Shown: one piece after another, positions 53,194 to 61,669 of the stretch
Numbering within the stretch: the first letter of the stretch is position 1
How the letters are laid out: each line of letters starts with the position of its first letter
Assembly (NCBI GenBank): GCA_033812795.1
Contig: JAPXSY010000001.1
Location: 167,639 to 231,638 of the forward strand
Length of the DNA stretch: 64,000 nucleotides
Direction: 5' to 3'
DNA from: JAPXSY01 sp033812795
GTDB lineage: Bacteria; Verrucomicrobiota; Kiritimatiellia; RFP12; UBA1067
Notes under the pieces: model-generated
Seen by the model: only the letters and a program-made list of their open reading frames with translations
What the model was told of the DNA's origin: nothing
Database searches by the model: none
Translations under genes and position numbers: made by a program

Positions 53194-55185
53194 CTAGAAC
53201 ACCTGAATAACGGTGCCCCGCTCGATAAAGAGCCAAACGTCATCATCGCCGCGATCCTGCACAACGATCCCTTTGCCTGTGACCAGAATGTCCTCCTCCG
53301 CGAAGGCACCCTTGCGCGTGGCGCAGTCAATCAGTTTCAGCCACACCGGCTCCCCCTGATAGCGAGTGGTGTCCACCTCCAGTTTGGCGTCCGCGCTCAG
53401 CGACAACGTGTCGATGGCCGTGAGCGTACCGCAACCGGTCTCACCCAGTTCGAACCGCACCGTTGCCTGCGTGTTGTTGGTCAGCGTGACATGCCGCGCC
53501 GTGCAGACGCCGTTCGAACCGAGGATCAGCGTGCCCGTGCCGTTCCGCCCGATAAAGAGATCGGCATTGGTGACCGTGAGGTAGCCGCCGTCGATGCGCA
53601 ACACCCCAACGCTGTTGCTGGTGAACGCGACATCGGTCGGCACATAGCCATAGTCGTTCGTGAAGTGCCCCCCGATATAGGTGTTGCGCCAAGATACGAC
53701 GGATCCGCCCGAAAGCGTGTACGAGCCACATCCCCCACCCCACCCGACGGTCAGGAAAGATCGAGGCGAAGGATTCACAACCGCCTGTCGGATATCTCCT
53801 CCGGTCTGGACCACCACACCCGTTGCGCCGGGCCCCATACCCAAAATGAACTGGCCTGAGTTTGTCACCGTTCCGCCGCTGATGAAAAACTCGCCCAACG
53901 CGTTACCGCCCACATTCGCGGCGTTTCCGACCTTTCCGAGAATGATACCGTTCTGCGACCAGTCCTGCTGCCACAACCCGAGGGAGTGATCAATCAGGCC
54001 TCCCGTCATCCGTATCACACCGTACGCGCCCGCTGTGGCGGTATGAGCCCGGGCGACCGAGATTCCGTATCCGTTTCCGGTCCGATGCGTGAGCATGCCG
54101 CCCGTCAGATTGAGCTCACCGTATCCACCCGCCCAAGGCGATCCCGAAACGCTCAGATGCAATCCGCACACCTCCGCCCGTCCGCCCTCGATATTGAGAA
54201 TCCCGCGTCCCGAGTCCGTTCCCATTTGCAACCCATCGGTTCCACCCAGATTGAGAAACCCGTTCTCCCTGACCGTCACGATCCCTAACGCCTTGGACAA
54301 CTTGCCCACATAAAGGCGATTGCTCCGCGGCATCCGGAACACCGCGTTCCCTGCGACATCCAACGTGCCGGTTCCCTGCTGGCCCCCGACATACACCATG
54401 TTGCTGACCAGCATCAGCGCCTCCCCGGACAGGGAGACCGCGCCCATCACCCCAATCCCGTTGGCCCCGATATCGAGAACACGCTGACTCCATTCGGAAG
54501 AGGGATTATACAGAGTCATGCTCCCGCCGGACATGACCAGTTCGCCGCATCCGCCGGTTCCATTCCCCACCCGCACAACGACTGTTTTGTTGGTCTCGCC
54601 AGACGATTCGACCCCTTTGAACAGGACCTCTCCGGACGTGACCTCCATACGCCCGGTCGAGCCGTTACCGACATAGACGTAACAACTACCGCTGGTCGGC
54701 GTGACCCGCCGCAAATCCGTGAAATCTATGGTCCCGCCGTCCACACGCCACACGCCGCCGTCTTTGATTTCGACAAAGGGTGCGGTCGCCGGCGTGCGTC
54801 CCGTATACCCCATCACACCTCCGGTGTTCACGGCGACCGTTGCCCCGCGACCGATCGACAGCATCCCGTTGGTGCTGGCAAACCCCGACGCGGCCACGTC
54901 CAGCCGCGTCGTGTTGCCCGCCGCATTGGCGAGGGTCAGGTTGCCGTAATGCGTTGCGGGCGGCTCTTCCACCGTGACCTTGTACGAGGCGGTTTGATTG
55001 GTCAGGAACGCCGCGTTGGCATCCGGAACACCGGCTGTCCACGCAGCCGCATCCGACCACACCCCGTCCTCCGCACTCACCCATACGGTCTGCGCCTCTG
55101 CAACGAACCGCACCCCCGCGATAAACGTGACCGTCATCACAGCCATCCGGACCTTTCGTGCCATCCCCGTATTTTTCCGTTTCAT
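53194..55185 (-). CDS. Repetitive beta-helix-type surface protein (autotransporter-like strand repeats)
   Basis: 663 aa from ATG 55185, preceded by AAGGAGT; the frame to 55428 was rejected for lack of coding character. The signal peptide is MAVMTVTFIAGVRFVAEAQ. The mature protein has many degenerate ~25-40-residue repeats of the type 'G.G.L.ISGG.....G...VG' (FISGGTVTNSGQFILG, LTGGMLTHRTGNGYGI, LNIEGGRAEVCGLHL), as in passenger-type beta-helices. It begins with WVSAEDGVWSDAAAWTAGVP, typical of PVC 'G8/autotransporter-like' proteins. There is no outer-membrane barrel and no PEP-CTERM anchor. Confidence 0.8.
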   Translation of the reverse strand: MKRKNTGMARKVRMAVMTVTFIAGVRFVAEAQTVWVSAEDGVWSDAAAWTAGVPDANAAFLTNQTASYKVTVEEPPATHYGNLTLANAAGNTTRLDVAASGFASTNGMLSIGRGATVAVNTGGVMGYTGRTPATAPFVEIKDGGVWRVDGGTIDFTDLRRVTPTSGSCYVYVGNGSTGRMEVTSGEVLFKGVESSGETNKTVVVRVGNGTGGCGELVMSGGSMTLYNPSSEWSQRVLDIGANGIGVMGAVSLSGEALMLVSNMVYVGGQQGTGTLDVAGNAVFRMPRSNRLYVGKLSKALGIVTVRENGFLNLGGTDGLQMGTDSGRGILNIEGGRAEVCGLHLSVSGSPWAGGYGELNLTGGMLTHRTGNGYGISVARAHTATAGAYGVIRMTGGLIDHSLGLWQQDWSQNGIILGKVGNAANVGGNALGEFFISGGTVTNSGQFILGMGPGATGVVVQTGGDIRQAVVNPSPRSFLTVGWGGGCGSYTLSGGSVVSWRNTYIGGHFTNDYGYVPTDVAFTSNSVGVLRIDGGYLTVTNADLFIGRNGTGTLILGSNGVCTARHVTLTNNTQATVRFELGETGCGTLTAIDTLSLSADAKLEVDTTRYQGEPVWLKLIDCATRKGAFAEEDILVTGKGIVVQDRGDDDVWLFIERGTVIQVF

Positions 55186-55309
55186 CTGCGACTCCTTTTT
55201 AGGCTTGAACACAACCATTCTTCCCGTCAGGAAGAAACCCCTCAAAAGCTCCTTGCATATTGTATGCGAACGGATTGAAAAAACGCAATCCAAATCAGCG
55301 GAAAAGCGC

Positions 55310-55338
55310 TTGCCAGTTAAATGCATAGGGTGTATTGT
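55310..55338 (+). promoter_or_regulatory. Sigma70-like promoter of the cas operon
   Basis: TTGCCA (55310-55315) and TATTGT (55333-55338) are separated by exactly 17 bp, 30 bp upstream of the cas3 ATG at 55369, with GGAGAG as RBS. It lies in the 183-bp divergent gap that also serves the beta-helix gene on the other strand. Confidence 0.55.
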
Positions 55339-55368
55339 GCAGACATCCTGTTGAAATCGGAGAGCCCC

Positions 55369-58300
55369 ATGAATGATTTCGCCAGCATGTTTGAAAAAGC
55401 GACCGGACAGTTGCCTTTCCCTTGGCAATGTGCACTCTATGAGTGTTTCATCACCGGAAAAATCCCCGATTCGGTTTCAATCCCCACCGGCTTGGGCAAA
55501 ACCTCCGTTATAACCATCTGGATGATCGCCCTCGCGACTCACCCGTATAAAGTCCCACGGCGCTTGGTCTACGTTGTAAACCGGCGTACCGTTGTCGACC
55601 AAACGACAGCGGAAGCTCAGAAACTGGTCGAGGCTCTTAAGGATCCAGATCTCTCCGATCTCAACCAGAGTCTACGTAATCTCTGCGCATTACCTTGCGA
55701 ATCCCCACTCGCCATCAGCACGCTACGCGGACAGTTTGCCGATAATGGAGAGTGGCGGCGTGATCCTGCGCGTCCCGCCGTCATCATCGGAACTGTTGAT
55801 ATGATCGGCAGCGGCCTGCTTTTTAGCCGTTATACCTCCGGCTTCAAAACGCGCCCGCTGTATGCGGGATTCCTCGGGCAAGATGCACTGATCGTCCACG
55901 ACGAAGCGCACCTCGAACCTGCGTTTCAAACCCTCATTGAGGAAATTCACACAGAGCAGAACGGCCTAGACGATCCGGCAAAAGTTCAGCGAGATTTGAA
56001 GCCCATCCGCATAATGGCGCTCACCGCAACCACACGTTCCGCAACCACACCGTTTTCGCTTACGGACGATGATCGAACAAATCGAACGGTCATAAAACGC
56101 CTCAAAGCCGTCAAGCGACTCTCGCTGATTGCTGTTGACGACGAGAAACATCTCAAAGACCTGATGCCGGAAAAAGCTAAAACGCTCGGCGGTTCGATTC
56201 TCGTGTTTGTACGCTCAGTCGATAACGCACTGAAAATCGCCACCGCGCTCGACAAAGGCGAACACAAGGGTCAAGTAATCAAGCTCACCGGAACAATGCG
56301 CGGCAAGGAACGCGATGAACTTGTAAAAGACATGCGTTTTCAGCGGTTCCTTGCCCCAGAAAGTCCACCGGAAGCATCTCCCGTTTTCCTCGTCTGTACT
56401 TCTGCCGGTGAAGTTGGCGTGAACATCTCCGCCGATCACTGCGTCTGCGATCTTTCCACCTACGAATCAATGGCACAACGTTTCGGCCGCGTGAACCGGT
56501 TTGGCAAAAGAAACGATAGCACCATTACTGTTTTCCATGAAAAGAAATTCGACATCGAAAACAAGAAACTCGGAGCGATGGAAAAAGCTCGCGCCGCAAC
56601 ATTAGCACTGCTCAAGCAATTGCCGAAAGCCGATGCCACGGATCAGGAAGATGTCTATAACGCATCTCCCGACGCACTCGAAAAACTCCCTGCTGACGAA
56701 CGTGCCGCCGCATTCTCACCCTCACCGACGATCCGCGTTGCCACGCAAATTCAGTTTGATGCATGGGCGTTGACCTCTATTCGTGAACCCATAGCAGCCC
56801 GACCGCCCGTCGCCCCTTATCTGCACGGTGAAGCCGAATGGCAACCACCTGAAACGCATGTAGCTTGGCGTGATGACCGCGATTTTGATGCCAGAATTGA
56901 CCGCAATGATTTCATTGAGCGGTTCCCGCTTAAACCTCGTGAGCTCTTGAGAGACACGACGACTCGGATCGTCGGCACTCTCGAAAAATTAATCAAGGGA
57001 AAGGACAACCTGCCAAATGCCTGGTTGATTGACGATTGCGGATCCGTCTTGATCTTTCCTTTGTCTAAGTTCGACAAAGAACGTGCTCTGGATGAACTCG
57101 CCAATGCCACCCTCATTCTCCCCACGTCACTCGGCGGCTTGCAAGATGGCCTCTTTACCGGCGATGGCGCAACGCTCGATGTCTCCGAAATCGACCGTCG
57201 CGAAACCGACACCCGTGATGCCACCGCTGACTTCTCACTCAACCTGACGGACGAAAATGACGACGAACCCAAATATCGCCATTGGTTTGCTCCATCCGAT
57301 CCCCAGGACAAGTTGCCGTTAAACGATGTCAAAGGTGCCATCAGTCTGCCCGATCACGCTGTCGACGTCACCGCCAACGTCCGTGCCATCGCCGCAAAAC
57401 TCGGCCTGCCGTCCGATATTCAGGCAGCCATTGTTGACGCCGCCCAACATCACGACGACGGGAAGGCTCGCGCCCAGTGGCAACGCTCCATCGGCAACCG
57501 AAGTTATCCCAAAACTGTACTCGCCAAATCATCCGGCTGTGCCCTTGCAGTCGCTGAAACCTACCGCCATGAATTCGGCTCGCTCTTCAGGCAAGCAAGC
57601 GGTTCACCCGCCACCGACCTAGCAGACCACATCATAGCTGCACATCACGGTCGTGCACGACCACATTTTCCCGTAAAAGAAATTTTCGATCCCGAGCGCT
57701 CGCCCTCTGAATCACTCGAAGTCGCCAATGCGGTTCCGCAACGATTCGCAACGCTCCAAAACACGTACGGTCGTTGGGGCCTCGCCTATCTGGAAAGCAT
57801 CCTCCGCGCCGCCGACTACGCTGCTAGTGCTGGGATCGTGGTAGACAATACGCTTCTGACGCAGACCGCACCAACTTCGCCGATCGTTCTCGCGGCACGC
57901 TCATCATGCGGATCGAATGTTATGAGTCTCGCGCTCAATCCGCTCAACCCCGGTCACTACTTTGCCTGCTGCGGTCTCTTCGAACTTGCCTCACGCTTAT
58001 ATCCCGAAGCCACCGCCCACTTCGACGGTAACCGTTTCCTCATCCATGCGCCAACCACACTCGCTGATCTGTTCGATCAAATCTGCGCCTCTACCATTAA
58101 ATCTGCCGAAGATGGTACTGACGACGAGGCTTCTGATGATAGCGACGACACTGAATCTGATTCTTCAAGCGATAAAGAAGTGTCAGCACCTCCCTTGTTC
58201 TTTGGTGCCCCGTTCAATGTCCGCCTTGACTGGTGGGTAACTTTGGAAAAAACCAACGCTTCCGCACTGAAAGTCTGGGCTGGCTCGATGAAAGTTCTTC

Positions 58301-58992
58301 GAATCGCTAATTCGATGCTGTTTACTCTCGGTTACGCTATAAAAAAGAATGCCTCATTCGATTATGCCAACATTCTTTTCGACTCGCGCGTCGCACTGGA
58401 TTCTCTCAAAAACGAAAAAGGCAAAAAGAAGGTGGACGAGAAATATGCCAACGACATAAAAATCGCACAGGAAGAACGAGACGCCTCTCTTCAAAAAATA
58501 AGAGATGAAAAGACGGGGGAGGAACTTGAGAGGGCAACCCAAAAAATTGAAGCTGTATACGCGGCGGCTTGCGTGAAGGCCGATAAGCGAAAGACCTGCC
58601 GTCTCGAGCAACTTGAGAAGCAGTTGTTACGATCAAAGACCGAACCCTTCTATTTCGATGCCAAGCGCGGTCCCAATGCTGACTCACGGGATGTGGGATT
58701 CTCTCCAAATGACCTGAAACTGAAGACCCTCGCGGCTCCGGCTGTGGAGTTCCTGTGCCTGATAGGGCTCCAACGTGCAATTCCCCGTCCCGTTGGTACT
58801 CGGCAGTTCGAATACTCCCTTTGGGAAGCCCCGATTTCTATCTCTCTTCTCGCCGCTGCCGTAAACGGAATGATCCAAACGGAACCCCAACCCGCCTACC
58901 GTTTTGAAAGTTGGTTCAGAACCAGCCAGCGCAAACACAAAGCTTTTCTAACCGCAAAACCCATCCAACCCCAAACAAAAAGGAATCCGTAA
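55369..58992 (+). CDS. cas3: Cas3-Cas8 (Csb3) fusion, type I-G effector nuclease-helicase
   Basis: 1207 aa from ATG 55369 (GGAGAG 7 nt upstream). Residues 1-~560 form an SF2 helicase: Walker A IPTGLGKT at 38-45, DEAH at 178-181, motif VI QRFGRVNRFGK from 370. Residues ~660-840 form an HD nuclease placed after the helicase, as in type I-G: AQHHDDGKARAQW with HHDD at 694-697, later AAHHGRARP. From ~850 to the end it is Csb3, the Cas8-type subunit (opens MSLALNPLNPGHYFACCGLF from 852; later FNVRLDWW, LKVWAGSM, AVEFLCLIGLQR). In standard I-G loci these are two genes. The Cas8 part has an acidic linker (~915-942) and a coiled-coil insert (~1013-1087). It would recognise, unwind and cut target DNA. 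Confidence 0.9.
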   Translation: MNDFASMFEKATGQLPFPWQCALYECFITGKIPDSVSIPTGLGKTSVITIWMIALATHPYKVPRRLVYVVNRRTVVDQTTAEAQKLVEALKDPDLSDLNQSLRNLCALPCESPLAISTLRGQFADNGEWRRDPARPAVIIGTVDMIGSGLLFSRYTSGFKTRPLYAGFLGQDALIVHDEAHLEPAFQTLIEEIHTEQNGLDDPAKVQRDLKPIRIMALTATTRSATTPFSLTDDDRTNRTVIKRLKAVKRLSLIAVDDEKHLKDLMPEKAKTLGGSILVFVRSVDNALKIATALDKGEHKGQVIKLTGTMRGKERDELVKDMRFQRFLAPESPPEASPVFLVCTSAGEVGVNISADHCVCDLSTYESMAQRFGRVNRFGKRNDSTITVFHEKKFDIENKKLGAMEKARAATLALLKQLPKADATDQEDVYNASPDALEKLPADERAAAFSPSPTIRVATQIQFDAWALTSIREPIAARPPVAPYLHGEAEWQPPETHVAWRDDRDFDARIDRNDFIERFPLKPRELLRDTTTRIVGTLEKLIKGKDNLPNAWLIDDCGSVLIFPLSKFDKERALDELANATLILPTSLGGLQDGLFTGDGATLDVSEIDRRETDTRDATADFSLNLTDENDDEPKYRHWFAPSDPQDKLPLNDVKGAISLPDHAVDVTANVRAIAAKLGLPSDIQAAIVDAAQHHDDGKARAQWQRSIGNRSYPKTVLAKSSGCALAVAETYRHEFGSLFRQASGSPATDLADHIIAAHHGRARPHFPVKEIFDPERSPSESLEVANAVPQRFATLQNTYGRWGLAYLESILRAADYAASAGIVVDNTLLTQTAPTSPIVLAARSSCGSNVMSLALNPLNPGHYFACCGLFELASRLYPEATAHFDGNRFLIHAPTTLADLFDQICASTIKSAEDGTDDEASDDSDDTESDSSSDKEVSAPPLFFGAPFNVRLDWWVTLEKTNASALKVWAGSMKVLRIANSMLFTLGYAIKKNASFDYANILFDSRVALDSLKNEKGKKKVDEKYANDIKIAQEERDASLQKIRDEKTGEELERATQKIEAVYAAACVKADKRKTCRLEQLEKQLLRSKTEPFYFDAKRGPNADSRDVGFSPNDLKLKTLAAPAVEFLCLIGLQRAIPRPVGTRQFEYSLWEAPISISLLAAAVNGMIQTEPQPAYRFESWFRTSQRKHKAFLTAKPIQPQTKRNP

Positions 58993-58993
58993 A

Positions 58994-60067
58994 ATGAGCG
59001 ACACAAGCACTCAATTCGATCACCTCATCAAGGACGACGGCCCTGCCGCTTTGGTTATTCGTGAACACCTCATACCCGCCGAGGGGGCGGATGCCGTGTT
59101 CTTCCCTGCCACGTATGCCGACATCGGTTACAACATCGACTGGGAAAACCAGAGAGACCGAACGGGACGCAACGTCTGCCTTATCGACAGTGTCGGATCG
59201 CAAGCCAACCGTATTGAGCCAATGTTCAAGGAGGAGCGGTATTCCGCCCTCGTGCCACAGATCGTGATCAAGGTCGGCAACAAAAAGGTCAACCTGTTGG
59301 ATGTCGGCCATCGTGCGGGTGACGCCATCGCACGTTGTTCAGAACTTAAAAATGACCTGAACGCTGCCTTCCAAGCCATCTTGCAAAGCAACAATGCCCT
59401 GCCGCTTGCAAAAATCGCGCCCACCTCTATCGTCTTCGGGGTGTGGGACTCGCGCGACACACAGGCGAAACTTCCGCGTCTCATAGCATCAACAGTAAGA
59501 GCCTATGATGTGCGCAAACTCACGCGCTCGGCGACTTACATCGCCCCAGTTGATTACGTTGGGGAAGGAGTTCTTTCCGCAGATGATGCCGCAAAGGCTG
59601 ACGGAAACGCCAAAAACCCGCTTTCCGCAACAGGATTTGTCAATGCCTTGGCGACCCAGACGCACGGCGGCGTCATCGCTGACGGCGGCATCCGCCGTGA
59701 TGCGGTTCTAGCGCTCTCCGCCCTGCGCCTGCTGGCCGCTGATACGCCTGCGAACACCATCAAATTGCAACGCTATATCCTCGGTCTCGCGCTGGTCGCT
59801 TTCACAAAGCTCCCGCTCGCCTATTATCGCCAAGGCACAATCCTTACGCTTGACCCCGATCACCCACGTGAATTCAAAGCCGTTCACGCAGATGGTCGCC
59901 GCACGGATGTAACCGTCACGCATGATGCTGCTCTTGACTTTGCACAAAAGGCTGCCGAAGAATTTGGCGTTGACTGCAAGAAGTACAGTAAGCCTGTTCT
60001 CTTTGGGAAAAGCACGGCTAAAGCGATCATTGATGAGGCGAAGAAAAAGAAAAAGGGCGATAAATAA
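58994..60067 (+). CDS. csb1: Csb1 (Cas7-type backbone subunit of type I-G Cascade)
   Basis: 357 aa; ATG 58994 comes 1 nt after the cas3 stop, with AAGGAA upstream. Csb1/GSU0053 signatures are present: VCLIDSVGSQANRIEPMF, VNLLDVGHRAGDAIARCS, and APTSIVFGVWDSRDTQAKLPR. The C-terminal half ends in a Lys-rich tail (AKKKKKGDK). Multiple copies would coat the crRNA spacer. The stop overlaps the next start by one base (TAATG). Confidence 0.93.
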   Translation: MSDTSTQFDHLIKDDGPAALVIREHLIPAEGADAVFFPATYADIGYNIDWENQRDRTGRNVCLIDSVGSQANRIEPMFKEERYSALVPQIVIKVGNKKVNLLDVGHRAGDAIARCSELKNDLNAAFQAILQSNNALPLAKIAPTSIVFGVWDSRDTQAKLPRLIASTVRAYDVRKLTRSATYIAPVDYVGEGVLSADDAAKADGNAKNPLSATGFVNALATQTHGGVIADGGIRRDAVLALSALRLLAADTPANTIKLQRYILGLALVAFTKLPLAYYRQGTILTLDPDHPREFKAVHADGRRTDVTVTHDAALDFAQKAAEEFGVDCKKYSKPVLFGKSTAKAIIDEAKKKKKGDK

Positions 60068-61620
60068 TGGAATACCTCGTTGTCTCCGTACGATTCCTCT
60101 TGGATGAGTTCCACGGACGCGACGATCGGGACGAGCCGGAATGGCCGCCTTCGCCGCTACGCCTCTTCCAAGCTCTGGTCAACGCCTCCGCCCGACAAGA
60201 CAGGGCGGAGGCCAGTGGCGTCCTCGAATGGCTGGAGCGTCAGCCGACGCCCGTCATCGTCGCCACGCCGCCTGCCGCCATTCAACCTCGGTATGGAGCA
60301 CCCTTCTACGTACCAAACAATGATGGCGATTTATGGTTCGGTAAGGACAACAAGGACACCGAGCGTGCCCAAAAAAATGTACGCCCCACGCGCCTGCAAG
60401 CGGATGCCGTCGTACACTACCTCTGGCCACTGACCGATGCTGAGGCTTTCGACCTGCCCGCCTGCAAGCGAATCGTCGGTGCCATCTCCGCTTTCGGCTG
60501 GGGCATCGACATGGTTGTGGTGGATGCCGCGTTGATCTCTCAGGAGGAAGCCCAAGCTCTGGCAGGTGAACAGTGGCTTCCTGCGGAAATGGGCGAAGGT
60601 GTCCCGCTGCGTGTGCCCATTCGGGGAACACTGGCGGATTTGCGTGAGCGGTACACGGCCTTTTGCAATCGCATTAGCCTTGAAAAGGATACGATCTTCT
60701 GTCCCGTCCGTCCGCTTGCGGCATACGCCATCCGTGAGTACCGTAAGTCATCCGAAATGGCTGGGCCGCCATACGCCGTGTTTGAACTCCGCAAACTCGA
60801 CAACACTGTTTTCGCATCTTATGACACCGCCCGCAAGGGGTTGCATCTGAGTGGAATGCTCCGGCATTGCGCGACATCTATCGCGCCACAGATGGGTTGG
60901 GACGAGAAGCGTGTTAAAGAGTTTGTGCTCGGTCATGGAGAATCACGCGGTGAAGCACACAAACCGGTCGATGGGCCGCGTCTTGTCTTCATTCCGCTCC
61001 CATCGATCGAATTTCGCGGCAAAACCAAAGGGCGAACGATCGGCCCGATCCGCCGTGTACTTGTCACCGTCTGCGGTGCAATTCCTGCTTCCGAATTCAA
61101 TGCGATTGTTCGTGCGCTCGAAGGCCAAGAACTGATCGACGAAAAAAGTGGTGCTCCCGTCGCCTTTTTACGTAGAGCGTCACCACGCGAAAGTGCGATA
61201 GCCGACTACTTGTCTGAAGGATGCGCATGGGAATCAGTCACACCCGTTGTGTTGCCAGGCTATGACGACCCGAGAAAGTTGAGGCGTAAACTCAATGAAG
61301 CCATGCTCTCTCCTCAGGAGAAAGCATCGATAGTGGAGAAACTAGAACTGCGCATTGAAACACTCCTGCGCAAAGCCTTGCTTCAGAGCGGGTTCACACC
61401 AGCAGTGGTCGGGGACACCCGCATCTATTGGCGCGGAAGTGGTTTCCTCCAAGGAACTGATCTTGCAACAAATTACACCGCGCCGGAGCAGTGCAGACGT
61501 TATCGCCGCCTGCATTGCCGCATAGAGTTTTCCAAACCAATCAAAGGGCCGCTTTGTATAGGTAAGGGGCGCCACTTCGGCCTCGGCCTCTTCGCCGCTG
61601 TGCCGGAGGCAAGCGGATGA
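60067..61620 (+). CDS. csb2: Csb2 (Cas5-Cas6 fusion of type I-G)
   Basis: 517 aa. The N-terminal YLVVSVRFL, then WPPSPLRLFQALVNAS, is the Csb2/GSU0054 opening (Cas5-like RAMP). The C-terminal half should hold the Cas6-like RNase that cleaves the pre-crRNA repeat (G-rich loop GKGRHFGLGLFAAV near the end, typical of RAMP proteins). Length is normal for the family. It is translationally coupled to csb1 and followed by a 49-bp gap to cas4-cas1. Confidence 0.92.
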   Translation: MEYLVVSVRFLLDEFHGRDDRDEPEWPPSPLRLFQALVNASARQDRAEASGVLEWLERQPTPVIVATPPAAIQPRYGAPFYVPNNDGDLWFGKDNKDTERAQKNVRPTRLQADAVVHYLWPLTDAEAFDLPACKRIVGAISAFGWGIDMVVVDAALISQEEAQALAGEQWLPAEMGEGVPLRVPIRGTLADLRERYTAFCNRISLEKDTIFCPVRPLAAYAIREYRKSSEMAGPPYAVFELRKLDNTVFASYDTARKGLHLSGMLRHCATSIAPQMGWDEKRVKEFVLGHGESRGEAHKPVDGPRLVFIPLPSIEFRGKTKGRTIGPIRRVLVTVCGAIPASEFNAIVRALEGQELIDEKSGAPVAFLRRASPRESAIADYLSEGCAWESVTPVVLPGYDDPRKLRRKLNEAMLSPQEKASIVEKLELRIETLLRKALLQSGFTPAVVGDTRIYWRGSGFLQGTDLATNYTAPEQCRRYRRLHCRIEFSKPIKGPLCIGKGRHFGLGLFAAVPEASG

Positions 61621-61669
61621 GGCGTCGGCAAGGGAACCGCACAAACCCGTATTTTGGAGATGTTTCACA

